Below, piece by piece: positions 29,376-37,703 of a DNA stretch of 64,000 bases. The number at the start of each line of letters is the position of its first letter. Position 1 is the stretch's first letter. Source of the stretch: Qipengyuania qiaonensis (GTDB lineage Bacteria; Pseudomonadota; Alphaproteobacteria; Sphingomonadales; Sphingomonadaceae); NCBI RefSeq assembly GCF_019711515.1, contig NZ_JAIGNO010000001.1, positions 310,001 to 374,000 on the forward strand, in the 5' to 3' direction. A program made the position numbers and the translations under genes. Under the pieces are notes generated by a model that was not told the origin of the DNA, made no database searches, and was given only the letters and a program-made list of their open reading frames with translations.

Positions 29376-31010
29376 ATGGCGCGGTATATCTTTATCACCG
29401 GCGGCGTGGTCTCCTCGCTCGGCAAAGGTCTCATGGCAGCATCGCTTGCTGCTCTTCTCCAGGCGCGTGGCTACAAAGTCCGTATCCGCAAGTTCGATCC
29501 ATATCTCAACGTCGATCCGGGGACGATGTCCCCCTATCAGCACGGCGAGGTCTACGTGACGGATGACGGTGCGGAGACCGATCTGGACCTGGGCCATTAC
29601 GAGCGTTTTACCGGTGTTTCGGCCCATCAGGGCGACAACATCACGTCAGGCCGCATCTACCAGGACATCATCGGCAAGGAGCGCAGAGGCGATTATCTCG
29701 GCGCGACGGTGCAGGTGGTTCCACATGTGACCGACGAGATAAAGGCCTTCGCCCTTGCGGGGCAGGACGATCACGATTTCATCCTGTGCGAGATTGGCGG
29801 CACCGTGGGCGACATCGAAGGCTTGCCTTTCATGGAGGCCATCCGACAGCTGCGGAACGATCTGGAGCCATGGCAGACGCTGAGTGTTCACGTCACGCTG
29901 GTGCCCTACATTGCCGCCGCGGGCGAGTTGAAGACGAAGCCGACACAGCATTCGGTACGGGAACTGGCCAGCCTCGGCATCAAGCCCGATGTGCTGCTGT
30001 GCCGGGCCGAACATCCGATCCCCAAAACCGAGCGCCGCAAGATCGCGCAGTTCTGCAATGTGCGCCAGGAAGCGGTGATCCCTGCGCTCGACGCACCTTC
30101 GATCTACTCGGTGCCTTTGCAATATCATGGCGAGGGGCTCGATGCGGAGGTGCTTAGGGCTTTCGGTATCACCGATGCTCCCGAACCTGATCTGTCGCGC
30201 TGGTACGATGTCGTGGACCGGCATTCGAATCCCGAAGGCGAGGTGACGATCGGCGTCGTCGGGAAATATGTCGGGCTTCAGGACGCCTACAAATCGCTCA
30301 ACGAGGCACTGGTCCATGGCGGCATGGCGAACCGGGTCAAGGTCAACATCAAGTGGATCGATGCCGAGGTGTTCGAGGGCGACGATGCGGACATTGCCGC
30401 CAAGCTCGAGCCCATGCACGCGATCCTCGTACCCGGCGGTTTCGGCGAGCGCGGAAGCGAAGGCAAGATTGCCGCAGTCCGCTTTGCGCGCGAACGCAAA
30501 GTGCCGTTCTTCGGGATTTGTCTGGGCATGCAGATGGCCTGCATCGAAGCTGCACGGTCGGCCGGCTACTCCGAAGCCAGCTCGACCGAGTTCGGCGAAA
30601 CTGCAGAGCCGGTAGTCGGTATCATAACCGAATGGATGACCGATGAAGGGCTGCAGACGCGTGAAGCTGGCGGCGATCTGGGCGGAACCATGCGTCTGGG
30701 AGCCTATGATGCGAACCTTGCCGCGAACAGTCATGTATCGAGCATCTATGGCGGAAATACCGAGATTTCGGAGCGCCACAGGCACCGTTACGAAGTGAAT
30801 AGCACGTACATCGATCCACTGGAGAAGCAGGGTCTGATCTTCTCGGGCATGTCTCCGGACGGTCTGCTCCCGGAGATCGTCGAGCGCCCGGACCATCCCT
30901 GGTTTATCGGCGTTCAGTTCCATCCGGAACTGAAATCGAAGCCGTTCGATCCGCATCCGCTGTTCGCCGGCTTCGTCGGCGCCGCGCTGGAACAGGCGCG
31001 CCTGGTCTGA
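29376..31010 (+). CDS. pyrG: CTP synthase
   Basis: 544 residues, full length. Makes CTP from UTP with ammonia from glutamine. N-terminal synthase domain opens with [15 protein letters not shown]; the C-terminal class I amidotransferase domain has its catalytic Cys in [18 protein letters not shown] and His/Glu in [13 protein letters not shown]. All expected landmarks are present. Confidence 0.98.
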   Translation: MARYIFITGGVVSSLGKGLMAASLAALLQARGYKVRIRKFDPYLNVDPGTMSPYQHGEVYVTDDGAETDLDLGHYERFTGVSAHQGDNITSGRIYQDIIGKERRGDYLGATVQVVPHVTDEIKAFALAGQDDHDFILCEIGGTVGDIEGLPFMEAIRQLRNDLEPWQTLSVHVTLVPYIAAAGELKTKPTQHSVRELASLGIKPDVLLCRAEHPIPKTERRKIAQFCNVRQEAVIPALDAPSIYSVPLQYHGEGLDAEVLRAFGITDAPEPDLSRWYDVVDRHSNPEGEVTIGVVGKYVGLQDAYKSLNEALVHGGMANRVKVNIKWIDAEVFEGDDADIAAKLEPMHAILVPGGFGERGSEGKIAAVRFARERKVPFFGICLGMQMACIEAARSAGYSEASSTEFGETAEPVVGIITEWMTDEGLQTREAGGDLGGTMRLGAYDANLAANSHVSSIYGGNTEISERHRHRYEVNSTYIDPLEKQGLIFSGMSPDGLLPEIVERPDHPWFIGVQFHPELKSKPFDPHPLFAGFVGAALEQARLV

Positions 31011-31334
31011 GCCGCGGGAGCACTGGGCTCTCTAATGTTCTGTTTTCATTGAGTCAGTTGTGGCCGGCGCTTGTAACGAGGCGACAAAATAGGTGCGCCC
31101 CTTCAAGGTGGCTTTATCTTTTGATATACGTCGTGCAGACTTGGGGGAATGTCCGTATCGCTATACGGCTTCGTAAGCATACGCTTGGATAGCAAGCGGT
31201 GGGGCTTGCCTCGATGACGGTTGTCTTCTGCGACCCGGACGGCCGATTTCGGGGCTAGGCGGCGTTCAGCGTCGCGGGGGCGGAACCGATGTTCCGCCCC
31301 CTATACTTTCAGATTGGTTGGAAACGGACGCAGA
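31011..31334. other. Intergenic region between pyrG and hsp20 with three hairpins
   Basis: A 324-base gap between convergent genes, without a credible reading frame. It contains three hairpins: CCGTAT-CGCT-ATACGG (31153-31168), CGCTTG-GATAG-CAAGCG shortly after, and the strong GGGGGCGGAAC hairpin at 31276-31301. The first two could belong to a small RNA, but no clear promoter is seen. Confidence 0.35.
31276..31301. terminator. Strong hairpin at the hsp20 3' end
   Basis: Perfect 11-base-pair stem (GGGGGCGGAAC / GTTCCGCCCCC) with a CGAT loop, 33 bases past the hsp20 stop and in the convergent gap with pyrG. No long U tract on either strand. Probably a two-way terminator or stability element. 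Confidence 0.5.
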
Positions 31335-31808
31335 TCAGGCAGCCTTGCTGCCATCGTCCTGATCGTCCTTCACCACTTCGAACGGCTTCTGGCCGCCGAT
31401 GGCAATCTTTTTCGGCCTCATTGCCTCGGGGACTTCGCGCACGAGATCGATGACGAGCAGCCCGTCGGCCAGGTCGGCATTGTCGACCCGCACATAGTCG
31501 GCCAGCTCGAAGCGGCGTTCGAAGCCGCGATTGGCGATGCCGACATGCAGCATCTCGCCTTCGTTCAGCTCATCGCGCTTCTTGCCAGTGACGACCAGCA
31601 GGTTCTGCTGGGCGACGATATCGAGATCGGCGGAGCGGAACCCGGCCACTGCGAGTGTGATGCGATAATCGTCCTCTCCGCGACGTTCGATATTGAAAGG
31701 AGGGTAATTGTCGCCCCCGGCATTGCGAGCCTGGCGTTCCATCAGGTCGAACACGCGGTCGAAGCCGACGGTGGAGCGACGGAAGGGGGTAAGGTCCATA
31801 CGGTTCAT
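31335..31808 (-). CDS. Small heat shock protein, Hsp20/IbpA family
   Basis: 157 residues from the ATG at 31808, preceded by AAGAGGA. The alpha-crystallin domain spans about residues 35-135, from YPPFNIERRGEDDYRI to GLLVIDLVREVPEAMRPKKI, with the IbpA-like loop NRGFERRFEL. These ATP-independent chaperones hold aggregation-prone proteins during heat stress. The gene stands alone, reads toward pyrG, and has a sigma-32-type promoter about 90 bases upstream. Confidence 0.93.
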   Translation of the reverse strand: MNRMDLTPFRRSTVGFDRVFDLMERQARNAGGDNYPPFNIERRGEDDYRITLAVAGFRSADLDIVAQQNLLVVTGKKRDELNEGEMLHVGIANRGFERRFELADYVRVDNADLADGLLVIDLVREVPEAMRPKKIAIGGQKPFEVVKDDQDDGSKAA

Positions 31809-31898
31809 CGAAACAAATCCTCTTGTGAGCGATTTTATCCAGACGAGGCCCGAAACCGGCACCCCGCCGCCGTCACGCTTTGCGCAACGACGTATTTG

Positions 31899-31926
31899 AA
31901 ATAGGCGCGCCTTTGGGGGTTTCAAG
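31899..31926 (-). promoter_or_regulatory. Sigma-32 (RpoH)-type heat shock promoter of hsp20
   Basis: On the reverse strand CTTGAAA (31926-31920), 14 bases, then CCTATTT (31905-31899). This fits the alphaproteobacterial RpoH consensus of a CTTG -35 element and a CYTAT-type -10 element. It predicts a leader of roughly 85 bases before the ATG. Confidence 0.7.
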
Positions 31927-31972
31927 TATCCATTGTTCGCGCTAGCTGCCGTTGGAAAGACAGGTGAATTCT

Positions 31973-32236
31973 ATGAGCCAGCCACAGGTGGATATCTACA
32001 CGAAATTCGGTTGCGGCTACTGTTTTCGCGCCAAGCGGCTGCTGGACGAGAAGGGTGTCGATTACACCGAGTTCGATATCACCATGGGCGGAGCCAGGCG
32101 CGACGAAATGCTCCAACGTGCACCCACCGCCATGACTGTGCCGCAAATCTTCATAGGTGACACGCATGTGGGCGGGTCGGTCGAGCTCGCCGCGCTCGAA
32201 CGGGAAGGCAAGCTCGACGCCTTGCTGAACGGCTGA
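31973..32236 (+). CDS. grxC: Glutaredoxin 3
   Basis: 87 residues from the ATG at 31973, with AGGTGA upstream. Thioredoxin-fold, glutathione-dependent disulfide reductase. The redox site is CGYC at residues 14-17 rather than the common CPYC; the TVPQIFI cis-proline motif and GGSVELAALE segment are present. The next gene starts at the base after its stop, so the two are co-translated. Confidence 0.94.
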   Translation: MSQPQVDIYTKFGCGYCFRAKRLLDEKGVDYTEFDITMGGARRDEMLQRAPTAMTVPQIFIGDTHVGGSVELAALEREGKLDALLNG

Positions 32237-33055
32237 ATGCCGCAGATAGCCCTCGTGCAGATGACCTCGGGCATCGATGCCGGGGTAAATGCAATCAATC
32301 TAGAAAAAGCGATAATACGCGCTGCCGATGGCGGTGCCGAGATGGTGTTCACGCCTGAAATGTCGGGGTTGCTGGATCGGGATCGGCAGCGCGCGGCAAA
32401 ATCGATCGTCCCCGAGGAGGAGACCATCGCCCTCGCTCGGGTGCGCGAGGCGGCATCTCGGGCGGGTGTTTGGGTATCGCTTGGTTCGCTCGCTGTCGAG
32501 ACGCAGGACGGTCGATGGGCCAATCGTTCCTTCGTGATCGATGCGGATGGGGACATCGTGGCACGGTACGACAAGATACACATGTTCGATGTCGATCTCG
32601 CCAGTGGCGAAAGCTGGCGGGAATCCAACGCGTACAAGGCGGGCGAGAAAGTGGTCGCCGTAACCGATACGCCGGTTGGGAAACTCGGCCTGACGGTCTG
32701 TTACGACATCCGCTTTCCCGCGTTGTTCGACGCTTTGGGACAGGCGCGATGCGATGTCATTGCCATTCCAGCTGCATTTACCGTTCCTACGGGCAGTGCG
32801 CATTGGCATGTCCTCCAACGCGCTCGCGCGATCGAGGCGAGCGCTTTCGTCGTGGCAGCGGCGCAGGTGGGGGATCATGCTGATGGTCGGCGAACATACG
32901 GTCACAGTCTCGTGGTCGACCCCTGGGGCGAGGTTTTGCTCGATATGGGCGGTGCGGAACCTGGCCTTGCGTTGTGCGACATCGATCTCGACCGCATTGG
33001 CGAAGTGCGCGCGCAGGTGCCAAGCCTTGCCAATCGCCGCAAAATCGCCAAATAG
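32237..33055 (+). CDS. Carbon-nitrogen hydrolase (Nit1-like omega-amidase/deaminated glutathione amidase)
   Basis: 272 residues, nitrilase superfamily. The catalytic triad is seen as Glu in FTPEMSG, Lys in YDKIHMFDV and Cys in LTVCYDIRFP. The last block is typical of the Nit1/NitFhit branch, which repairs deaminated glutathione. Position directly after glutaredoxin 3 fits a glutathione link. The exact substrate is inferred. Confidence 0.9.
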   Translation: MPQIALVQMTSGIDAGVNAINLEKAIIRAADGGAEMVFTPEMSGLLDRDRQRAAKSIVPEEETIALARVREAASRAGVWVSLGSLAVETQDGRWANRSFVIDADGDIVARYDKIHMFDVDLASGESWRESNAYKAGEKVVAVTDTPVGKLGLTVCYDIRFPALFDALGQARCDVIAIPAAFTVPTGSAHWHVLQRARAIEASAFVVAAAQVGDHADGRRTYGHSLVVDPWGEVLLDMGGAEPGLALCDIDLDRIGEVRAQVPSLANRRKIAK

Positions 33056-33064
33056 GCCGCCTGA

Positions 33065-33526
33065 ATGATCGTATTCGACCTCTCCTGCAGCGAAGGCCAT
33101 CGTTTCGAAGGCTGGTTCGACTCGTCCGATGACTATACCGACCAGAAGGCGCGAAGGCTTCTGGCATGTCCGCAATGCGGTTGCGAGGAGATCGGCAAGG
33201 CGCCGATGGCTCCGTCCCTGGCCGCGAAAGGCAACACCCGGCAAGGCGCTGCCATTGAAACCACGCAGGTGGCCAAAGGCGAAATGCCTGCCGAGGTGAA
33301 GAAAGCTCTCGAAACATTGGCCAAAGCGCAGGCGAAGGCGTTGAAAAGCAGTACCTGGGTCGGCGACAAGTTTGCCGAGAAGGCCCGCGAAATGCACTAC
33401 GGCGAGGCGGATGAAGCGCCGATCCACGGTCGCGCCACCCGGGATGAAGCGGAAGACATGGTGGCGGAAGGTATTGCGGTGGCGCCACTTGTCGTGCCGG
33501 TCGCGCCGCCCGACGAACTCAACTGA
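33065..33526 (+). CDS. DUF1178 family protein
   Basis: 153 residues. Opens with MIVFDLSCSEGHRFEGWF and has a Cys pair (CPQCGC near residue 37) which, with Cys8, suggests a small zinc-ribbon-like site. This matches the DUF1178 family of uncharacterised alpha- and betaproteobacterial proteins. The gene lies nine bases after the amidase gene, a pairing I recall as common. Confidence 0.9.
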   Translation: MIVFDLSCSEGHRFEGWFDSSDDYTDQKARRLLACPQCGCEEIGKAPMAPSLAAKGNTRQGAAIETTQVAKGEMPAEVKKALETLAKAQAKALKSSTWVGDKFAEKAREMHYGEADEAPIHGRATRDEAEDMVAEGIAVAPLVVPVAPPDELN

Positions 33527-33564
33527 TTGCCACGCAAGGCCGAGCCGCTATACGGGGCCCCGGC

Positions 33565-33641
33565 GCGCCCGTAGCTCAGTAGGATAGAGCATCAGATTCC
33601 TAATCTGGGGGCCACAGGTTCGAATCCTGTCGGGCGCACCA
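33565..33641 (+). tRNA. tRNA-Arg (anticodon CCT)
   Basis: 77 bases with encoded CCA end. Acceptor stem GCGCCCG/CGGGCGC pairs perfectly; the anticodon stem TCAGA/TCTGG encloses loop TTCCTAA, giving anticodon CCT that reads AGG. The T arm GTTCGAATC is canonical. The region just downstream looks foreign, as is common beside tRNA-Arg genes. Confidence 0.97.
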
Positions 33642-33712
33642 TAAATAAATGACCTAGCGGGGAAGGGGTCGTTACCTTGCGACGGTCGGATAGCGCATAG
33701 GTAACGGGGGAT

Positions 33713-34204
33713 GTGGTGACTACGAACGAATGGCTTACGTTGCTCGCGATCGTGCTTGGACCAATCATCGCTGTTGTTATCACCCTCATCATCCAACGCA
33801 CTCGCGAGAAGCGAGAGAGGCGCCTCGTGATTGTCCGGATGCTTATGGCCACTCGGCATCTGCCAGGAGATCCGAATTATTCGACCGCGATCAATCTCAT
33901 ACCGATTGAGTTTTACGATGAGGCAGGCGTGATAGCCGCCCTCAAGGAATACAAACGGGCTACTGGTCAGGATCGCCCAATACTTCCCGATGGCAATGCG
34001 CGCGTAAACCAAGAGGTTGCGACCGCACAAATTAAACTCATCTCTGCTATACTGCAGTCGCTCGGTATGAGGGTATCGGAAGCGGACTTGGCGGTTCAAG
34101 CCTACGCTGCCGGCGGAATGATAGAGCGCGACAACCTTTATCTGCGCTCCCTAGATGCCCAGATTCGCACGGCCGATGCACTGGAGAAACAGCTCACAGA
34201 CTAA
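33713..34204 (+). CDS. Hypothetical membrane-anchored protein, DUF6680-like
   Basis: 163 residues from a GTG start. One TM helix at about residues 8-27 (LLAIVLGPIIAVVITLII) is followed by a basic stretch RTREKRERR and a soluble helical domain with MLMATRHLPGDP and VIAALKEYKRATG. It resembles proteins labelled DUF6680; no function is known to me. Codon use is visibly less GC-rich than in the neighbours, and it sits between a tRNA gene and a truncated transporter, so acquisition by transfer is likely. Confidence 0.65.
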   Translation: MVTTNEWLTLLAIVLGPIIAVVITLIIQRTREKRERRLVIVRMLMATRHLPGDPNYSTAINLIPIEFYDEAGVIAALKEYKRATGQDRPILPDGNARVNQEVATAQIKLISAILQSLGMRVSEADLAVQAYAAGGMIERDNLYLRSLDAQIRTADALEKQLTD

Positions 34205-34254
34205 GAGGGGAGAGGGAGCGTTAAAGGTGCGCATGACGACCGTTCCCCCTTTCT

Positions 34255-34362
34255 CACTTCCCCGATAATCGGATGAATATAATAAGCGTTGGCCGTAACC
34301 ACGGCCGCGGCGATAGCGAGCGAGTTCTCCTGCGCGGTCGTCAGCCGCTCGGCCTTGTTCAA
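34255..34362 (-). pseudogene. Remnant of an MFS transporter N-terminus
   Basis: On the reverse strand a TTG at 34362, with CAGGA nine bases upstream, opens a frame reading through NSLAIAAAVVTANAYYIHP and on to IIGEV. This matches the first TM helix of major facilitator superfamily efflux proteins. After about 36 residues the similarity stops and the frame closes at 34201. The rest of the transporter is absent, so this is a broken gene, probably cut when the neighbouring segment arrived. Confidence 0.55.
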
Positions 34363-34438
34363 ACCGCAATCCTGGGTGAAGGCGCCAAGAGAATGTCCTC
34401 GACAAGCCGGTCGGAAGATCCGGTCTTGGTTCGAAACC

Positions 34439-35317
34439 TTATGGTGTCTTGCGCTTGGTGTCACCTAGGTGGCTGACCGGCACCGTTTCCTTGAAGGTGT
34501 GCGTGACATAGGGGAAGGGGATTTCGATACCCTCTTCGTCCAGCGCTGCCTTGATCGCGCGGATGACCTTGTCCTTGCTTTCCCATGCTGCTCGCGGTGT
34601 CGAACCGGCCCACCAGCGCACCAGAAAATCGACCGAGCTCGAGTTGAACTCCTGCGCGAAAATATCGATTCCCTTGCTCGCGAGCACATCGTCGACATTC
34701 TCGACCGCACGAAGGATCACGTCGGCAGCGTGATCGAGTTGTGTGTCGTACGAGACGCCGACAACGACTTCATGGCGACGCTGGTCGACATCGGTGAAAA
34801 TCTCGACCGGGTTCTTGAACAGGATGGAGTTGGGAACGACCGTGAGTTCGCCCGATAGCTTGCGAACATGCGTTTCGCGCAAGGTAATATGCTCTACCTT
34901 GCCGGTAATTCCTTCGCATTCGATGACGTCTCCGATGCGCATTTTCTCGCGCAGCATGATCAACACGCCTGCAAGGAAGTTTTCGAAGATGTCCTGAAAT
35001 GCGAAGCCGATCGCCACCGCTCCGATCCCCAAACCGGCGAGAAGGCTGGCGGGTGTCAGATCGGGAATGACGACAACGGCGGCGACGAACAGACCGAGCG
35101 TCCAGATGCCGAGTTTTACGAGCGTATCGATCAGATTCTTGAGGCTCGCTCGGATTTCCGTGCGCCCTACGATCGTGTCGGATATGCGCGCGGCAAAGCG
35201 CGCGACGATCCACGTCAGGAAGACAATGAACAGCGCAATTGCCAGATTGGGCAAGGCTTCCACGAAGCCCGTGCTCATGTCCTGCAGCTGATCGCGCAGC
35301 GTAGCGATGTAATTCAC
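34439..35317 (-). CDS. mscS: Small-conductance mechanosensitive channel, MscS family
   Basis: 292 residues from a GTG at 35317 with GGGAG upstream; a longer frame from a TTG adds nine residues that include the ribosome site. Three TM helices (about 25-45, 70-90, 95-120) are followed by the MscS beta domain. The pore helix region GLGIGAVAIGFAFQDIFENFLAG and RIGDVIECEGITGKVEHITLRET are typical. It opens under membrane tension in osmotic downshock. Confidence 0.94.
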   Translation of the reverse strand: MNYIATLRDQLQDMSTGFVEALPNLAIALFIVFLTWIVARFAARISDTIVGRTEIRASLKNLIDTLVKLGIWTLGLFVAAVVVIPDLTPASLLAGLGIGAVAIGFAFQDIFENFLAGVLIMLREKMRIGDVIECEGITGKVEHITLRETHVRKLSGELTVVPNSILFKNPVEIFTDVDQRRHEVVVGVSYDTQLDHAADVILRAVENVDDVLASKGIDIFAQEFNSSSVDFLVRWWAGSTPRAAWESKDKVIRAIKAALDEEGIEIPFPYVTHTFKETVPVSHLGDTKRKTP

Positions 35318-35398
35318 GTTTAAGGAACTCCCTTTGCGGGGCAACGAGGTTACGACGCAAAGGGTTCCGATTTTCTCAGGTCTTTTGCTTAGCGGAAA

Positions 35399-35971
35399 TT
35401 AGCCATTTCCATGTTCGCTGCGGGCGATTTCATGCAGCCAGTCGGCATGGCGCGGAGCCTTCTTTGTTTCGCTCCATTCGTCGAGCATCAGCGGGGCCAC
35501 CCGCTTTAGTTCGGCATATTGCTCTTCGGTTCCGATATCGGTGGCAAGTTCGACGCGGTGGCCGTTGGGGTCGAAGAAGTAGATCGACTTGAAAATGCCG
35601 TGATGGGTCGGGCCGAGAACGTCTATGCCGAGGCTTTCGACATGCGCCTTGGCGGCAAGCAATTCCTCTTCGCTACCGACTTTGAAGGCGAGGTGCTGGA
35701 CCCATGCCGGGGTATTCTCGTCGCGGCCCATGTCCTTCTGGTTGGGCAGCTCGAAGAAAGCGAGGATGTTCCCGTTACCCGCGTCGAGGAAGACGTGCAT
35801 GTAGGGATCGTATTCCCCGGTCGAAGGCACGTGATCTTCGGCAAAGGCCGTGGTGTAATCCATACCGAGGACCTTGCCGTACCAATCGACCGTTTCTTTC
35901 GCGTCCTTGCAGCGATAGGCGGCGTGGTGCACGCCATCGAGCTTCACCGGATGGTCCGCGATGCCGCTCAT
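35399..35971 (-). CDS. VOC family (glyoxalase-like) protein
   Basis: 190 residues. Vicinal-oxygen-chelate fold with the four usual metal-ligand positions visible: His in DGVHHAAYR, Glu in AFFELPN, His in VQHLAFKV and Glu in HRVELATD. The substrate is unknown. Its ATG overlaps the hpd stop (ATGA), so it is translated with 4-hydroxyphenylpyruvate dioxygenase and probably acts in tyrosine or aromatic breakdown. Confidence 0.88.
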   Translation of the reverse strand: MSGIADHPVKLDGVHHAAYRCKDAKETVDWYGKVLGMDYTTAFAEDHVPSTGEYDPYMHVFLDAGNGNILAFFELPNQKDMGRDENTPAWVQHLAFKVGSEEELLAAKAHVESLGIDVLGPTHHGIFKSIYFFDPNGHRVELATDIGTEEQYAELKRVAPLMLDEWSETKKAPRHADWLHEIARSEHGNG

Positions 35972-37089
35972 TCGGCAGGCTCCGTCTCGACCGTCTTCGC
36001 ATCCTCGACGCTCAGCACGCCTCGTTTGATCTGATCGCGCTCCATGCTTTCGAAAAGCGCCTTGAAATTGCCTTCGCCAAAGCCTTCGTCACCCTTGCGC
36101 TGGATGAACTCGAAGAACACCGGTCCGACCTGCGCTTCGGCAAAGATCTGCAGCAGCAGGCGGGGTTGGCCGCCTTCTGTGGTGCCGTCGAGCAGAATAC
36201 CGCGTGCCTTCAGCTCGTCGACCGGTTCGCCATGGTCCGGAAGGCGTTCGGGCAGCATCTCGTAATAGGTCTCCGGCGGTGCGGTCATGAACGGCACGCC
36301 GAGTTTGCGGAGATTGTCCCAGCAGCTGACCAGATCGTCGCAGATCAGCGCGATATGCTGAATGCCTTCGCCGTTGAATTCCTTGAGGAACTCCTCGATT
36401 TGTCCCTTGCCGCCTTCGCCCTCTTCATTGAGCGGGATGCGGATCTTGCCGTCGGGCGCGGTGAGCGCCTTGGAAGTCAGGCCGGTGTATTCGCCTTTGA
36501 TGTCGAAAAAGCGGATTTCGCGGAAGTTGAAGAGCGTCTCGTAATAGTCCGCCCAGTATTTCATGCGGCCGTTGTAGACGTTGTGGGTCAGGTGATCGAT
36601 GACGTTGAAGCCGGCGCCCACGGGGTGTTTGTCGACCCCTTCGAGATATTCGAAATCGATATCGTAAATGGACAGTCCTTCGCCTTCGGCATCGGCATAT
36701 CGGTCTATGAGGTAGACGATCGCGCCACCGATACCGCGAATCGCGGGTATCCGCAGTTCCATCGTGCCCGTTTCGACCGCCACCGGTTCCGCACCGCGCG
36801 AAAGCAGTTCCTCATACGCCTTCCTGGCGTTGCGGACCCGAAAGCCCATGCCGCAGGCCGAGGGACCGTGTTCGCGGGCGAAGAACCATGCTGCGCTGCG
36901 AGGCTCGTAATTGACGATGAGATTGATCTGACCCTGGCGCCAAAGATGGACGTCCTTGGACCGATGCGCGGCGACTCGCGTAAAGCCCATGGCTTCGAAC
37001 ACGGGCTCGATGATACCTTTGTCGGGTGCGCAGAATTCGACGAATTCGAAGCCGTCGAGACCAATGGGATTGTCGAAGAGATCGGGCAT
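35968..37089 (-). CDS. hpd: 4-hydroxyphenylpyruvate dioxygenase
   Basis: 373 residues from the ATG at 37089, preceded by AAAGGAA. Two VOC-type halves; the iron ligands in the C-terminal half are visible as His in VIDHLTHN, His in IQHIALI and Glu in FFEFIQRKG. The last helix region [15 protein letters not shown] gates the active site. It turns 4-hydroxyphenylpyruvate into homogentisate in tyrosine catabolism. Homogentisate dioxygenase is not in the window. An inverted repeat upstream is a likely operator. Confidence 0.96.
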   Translation of the reverse strand: MPDLFDNPIGLDGFEFVEFCAPDKGIIEPVFEAMGFTRVAAHRSKDVHLWRQGQINLIVNYEPRSAAWFFAREHGPSACGMGFRVRNARKAYEELLSRGAEPVAVETGTMELRIPAIRGIGGAIVYLIDRYADAEGEGLSIYDIDFEYLEGVDKHPVGAGFNVIDHLTHNVYNGRMKYWADYYETLFNFREIRFFDIKGEYTGLTSKALTAPDGKIRIPLNEEGEGGKGQIEEFLKEFNGEGIQHIALICDDLVSCWDNLRKLGVPFMTAPPETYYEMLPERLPDHGEPVDELKARGILLDGTTEGGQPRLLLQIFAEAQVGPVFFEFIQRKGDEGFGEGNFKALFESMERDQIKRGVLSVEDAKTVETEPAE

Positions 37090-37127
37090 GTCGTTCCTTT
37101 GAAGATCGGAGCGCGTTTGGTCCATAA

Positions 37128-37147
37128 CTGGTTGCATGTGTAACCAG
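37128..37147 (-). promoter_or_regulatory. Possible operator upstream of hpd
   Basis: Inverted repeat CTGGTT-N8-AACCAG, 38 bases before the hpd ATG, with a near-symmetric centre GCATGTGT. Size and position fit a dimeric MarR- or IclR-type regulator site. The regulator gene is not identified here. Confidence 0.5.
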
Positions 37148-37261
37148 GTCGAGTCAAGGAAAGAGCTCTTTCACGCTACGGCAAGTTCCAAATTCGCGCC
37201 GAACGGTTGTGCGGAACGAATTGCTCTTGCGCGGACAGGTTAACTGTGATTCTGTGAGGTT

Positions 37262-37576
37262 ATGCGGCGCACGAATTCCATAGCACCCATTCGCAGGGCA
37301 AAGATAACGCAGCATGCTGCGCTAGCGGCTCTGTTGGTCATGGGTGGCCTCGCGATCGCCGGCCCCTCTGGTCTGCTTGCGTGGAGCGAAAACCTTCGCC
37401 TGCTCGATCAGCGGGAGGCTCAGCTCGCCGAGTTGGAAGCAGAGCGCAGCGCGCTGAAGAATCGCGTCGCACTTTTGAATCCCGATGCCGCCGACCCGGA
37501 CATGGTTGGCGAGCTGCTTCGCAGCCAGCTCAATGTCGTTCACCCCGACGAGGTCGTCATTAAGTTGGAAGACTGA
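37262..37576 (+). CDS. ftsB: FtsB/DivIC-type septum formation initiator
   Basis: 104 residues: short cytoplasmic N-terminus, one TM helix (about 19-40), then a periplasmic leucine-rich coiled coil (LRLLDQREAQLAELEAERSAL). This is the FtsB/DivIC layout; the protein bridges FtsL and FtsQ in the divisome. Family similarity is weak by nature, so the symbol is given with some caution. It is followed by pdhA with a hairpin between. Confidence 0.82.
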   Translation: MRRTNSIAPIRRAKITQHAALAALLVMGGLAIAGPSGLLAWSENLRLLDQREAQLAELEAERSALKNRVALLNPDAADPDMVGELLRSQLNVVHPDEVVIKLED

Positions 37577-37609
37577 ACGGAGCGAAACCTTCGCTTTCCG
37601 TAAGGGTTT
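37577..37609 (+). terminator. Putative terminator after ftsB
   Basis: Starts at the base after the ftsB stop: ACGG-AGCGAA, loop ACC, TTCGCT-TT-CCGT, then AAGGGTTTT. A ten-pair stem with a two-base bulge and a short T run. Confidence 0.45.
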
Positions 37610-37703
37610 TCGTATGCACATGCGCTCCGCCGTTGCGTGCGTGGCAAGCCTGTGCCTATAGGCGCAACCGATATTCCTCCCCGGAAGAACAAGGACATCA
37701 GTC

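Noticed and set aside
31809-31898. Classic ROSE-type RNA thermometer in the hsp20 leader
   Set aside because: The expected pairing of the ribosome site with a U-rich anti-SD strand is not clear; only a four-pair loop is seen.
34428-34435. GGTTCGAA as a possible right attachment site matching the tRNA-Arg T loop
   Set aside because: Only eight bases match, and this sequence is common to T loops; too short to call a duplicated tRNA end.
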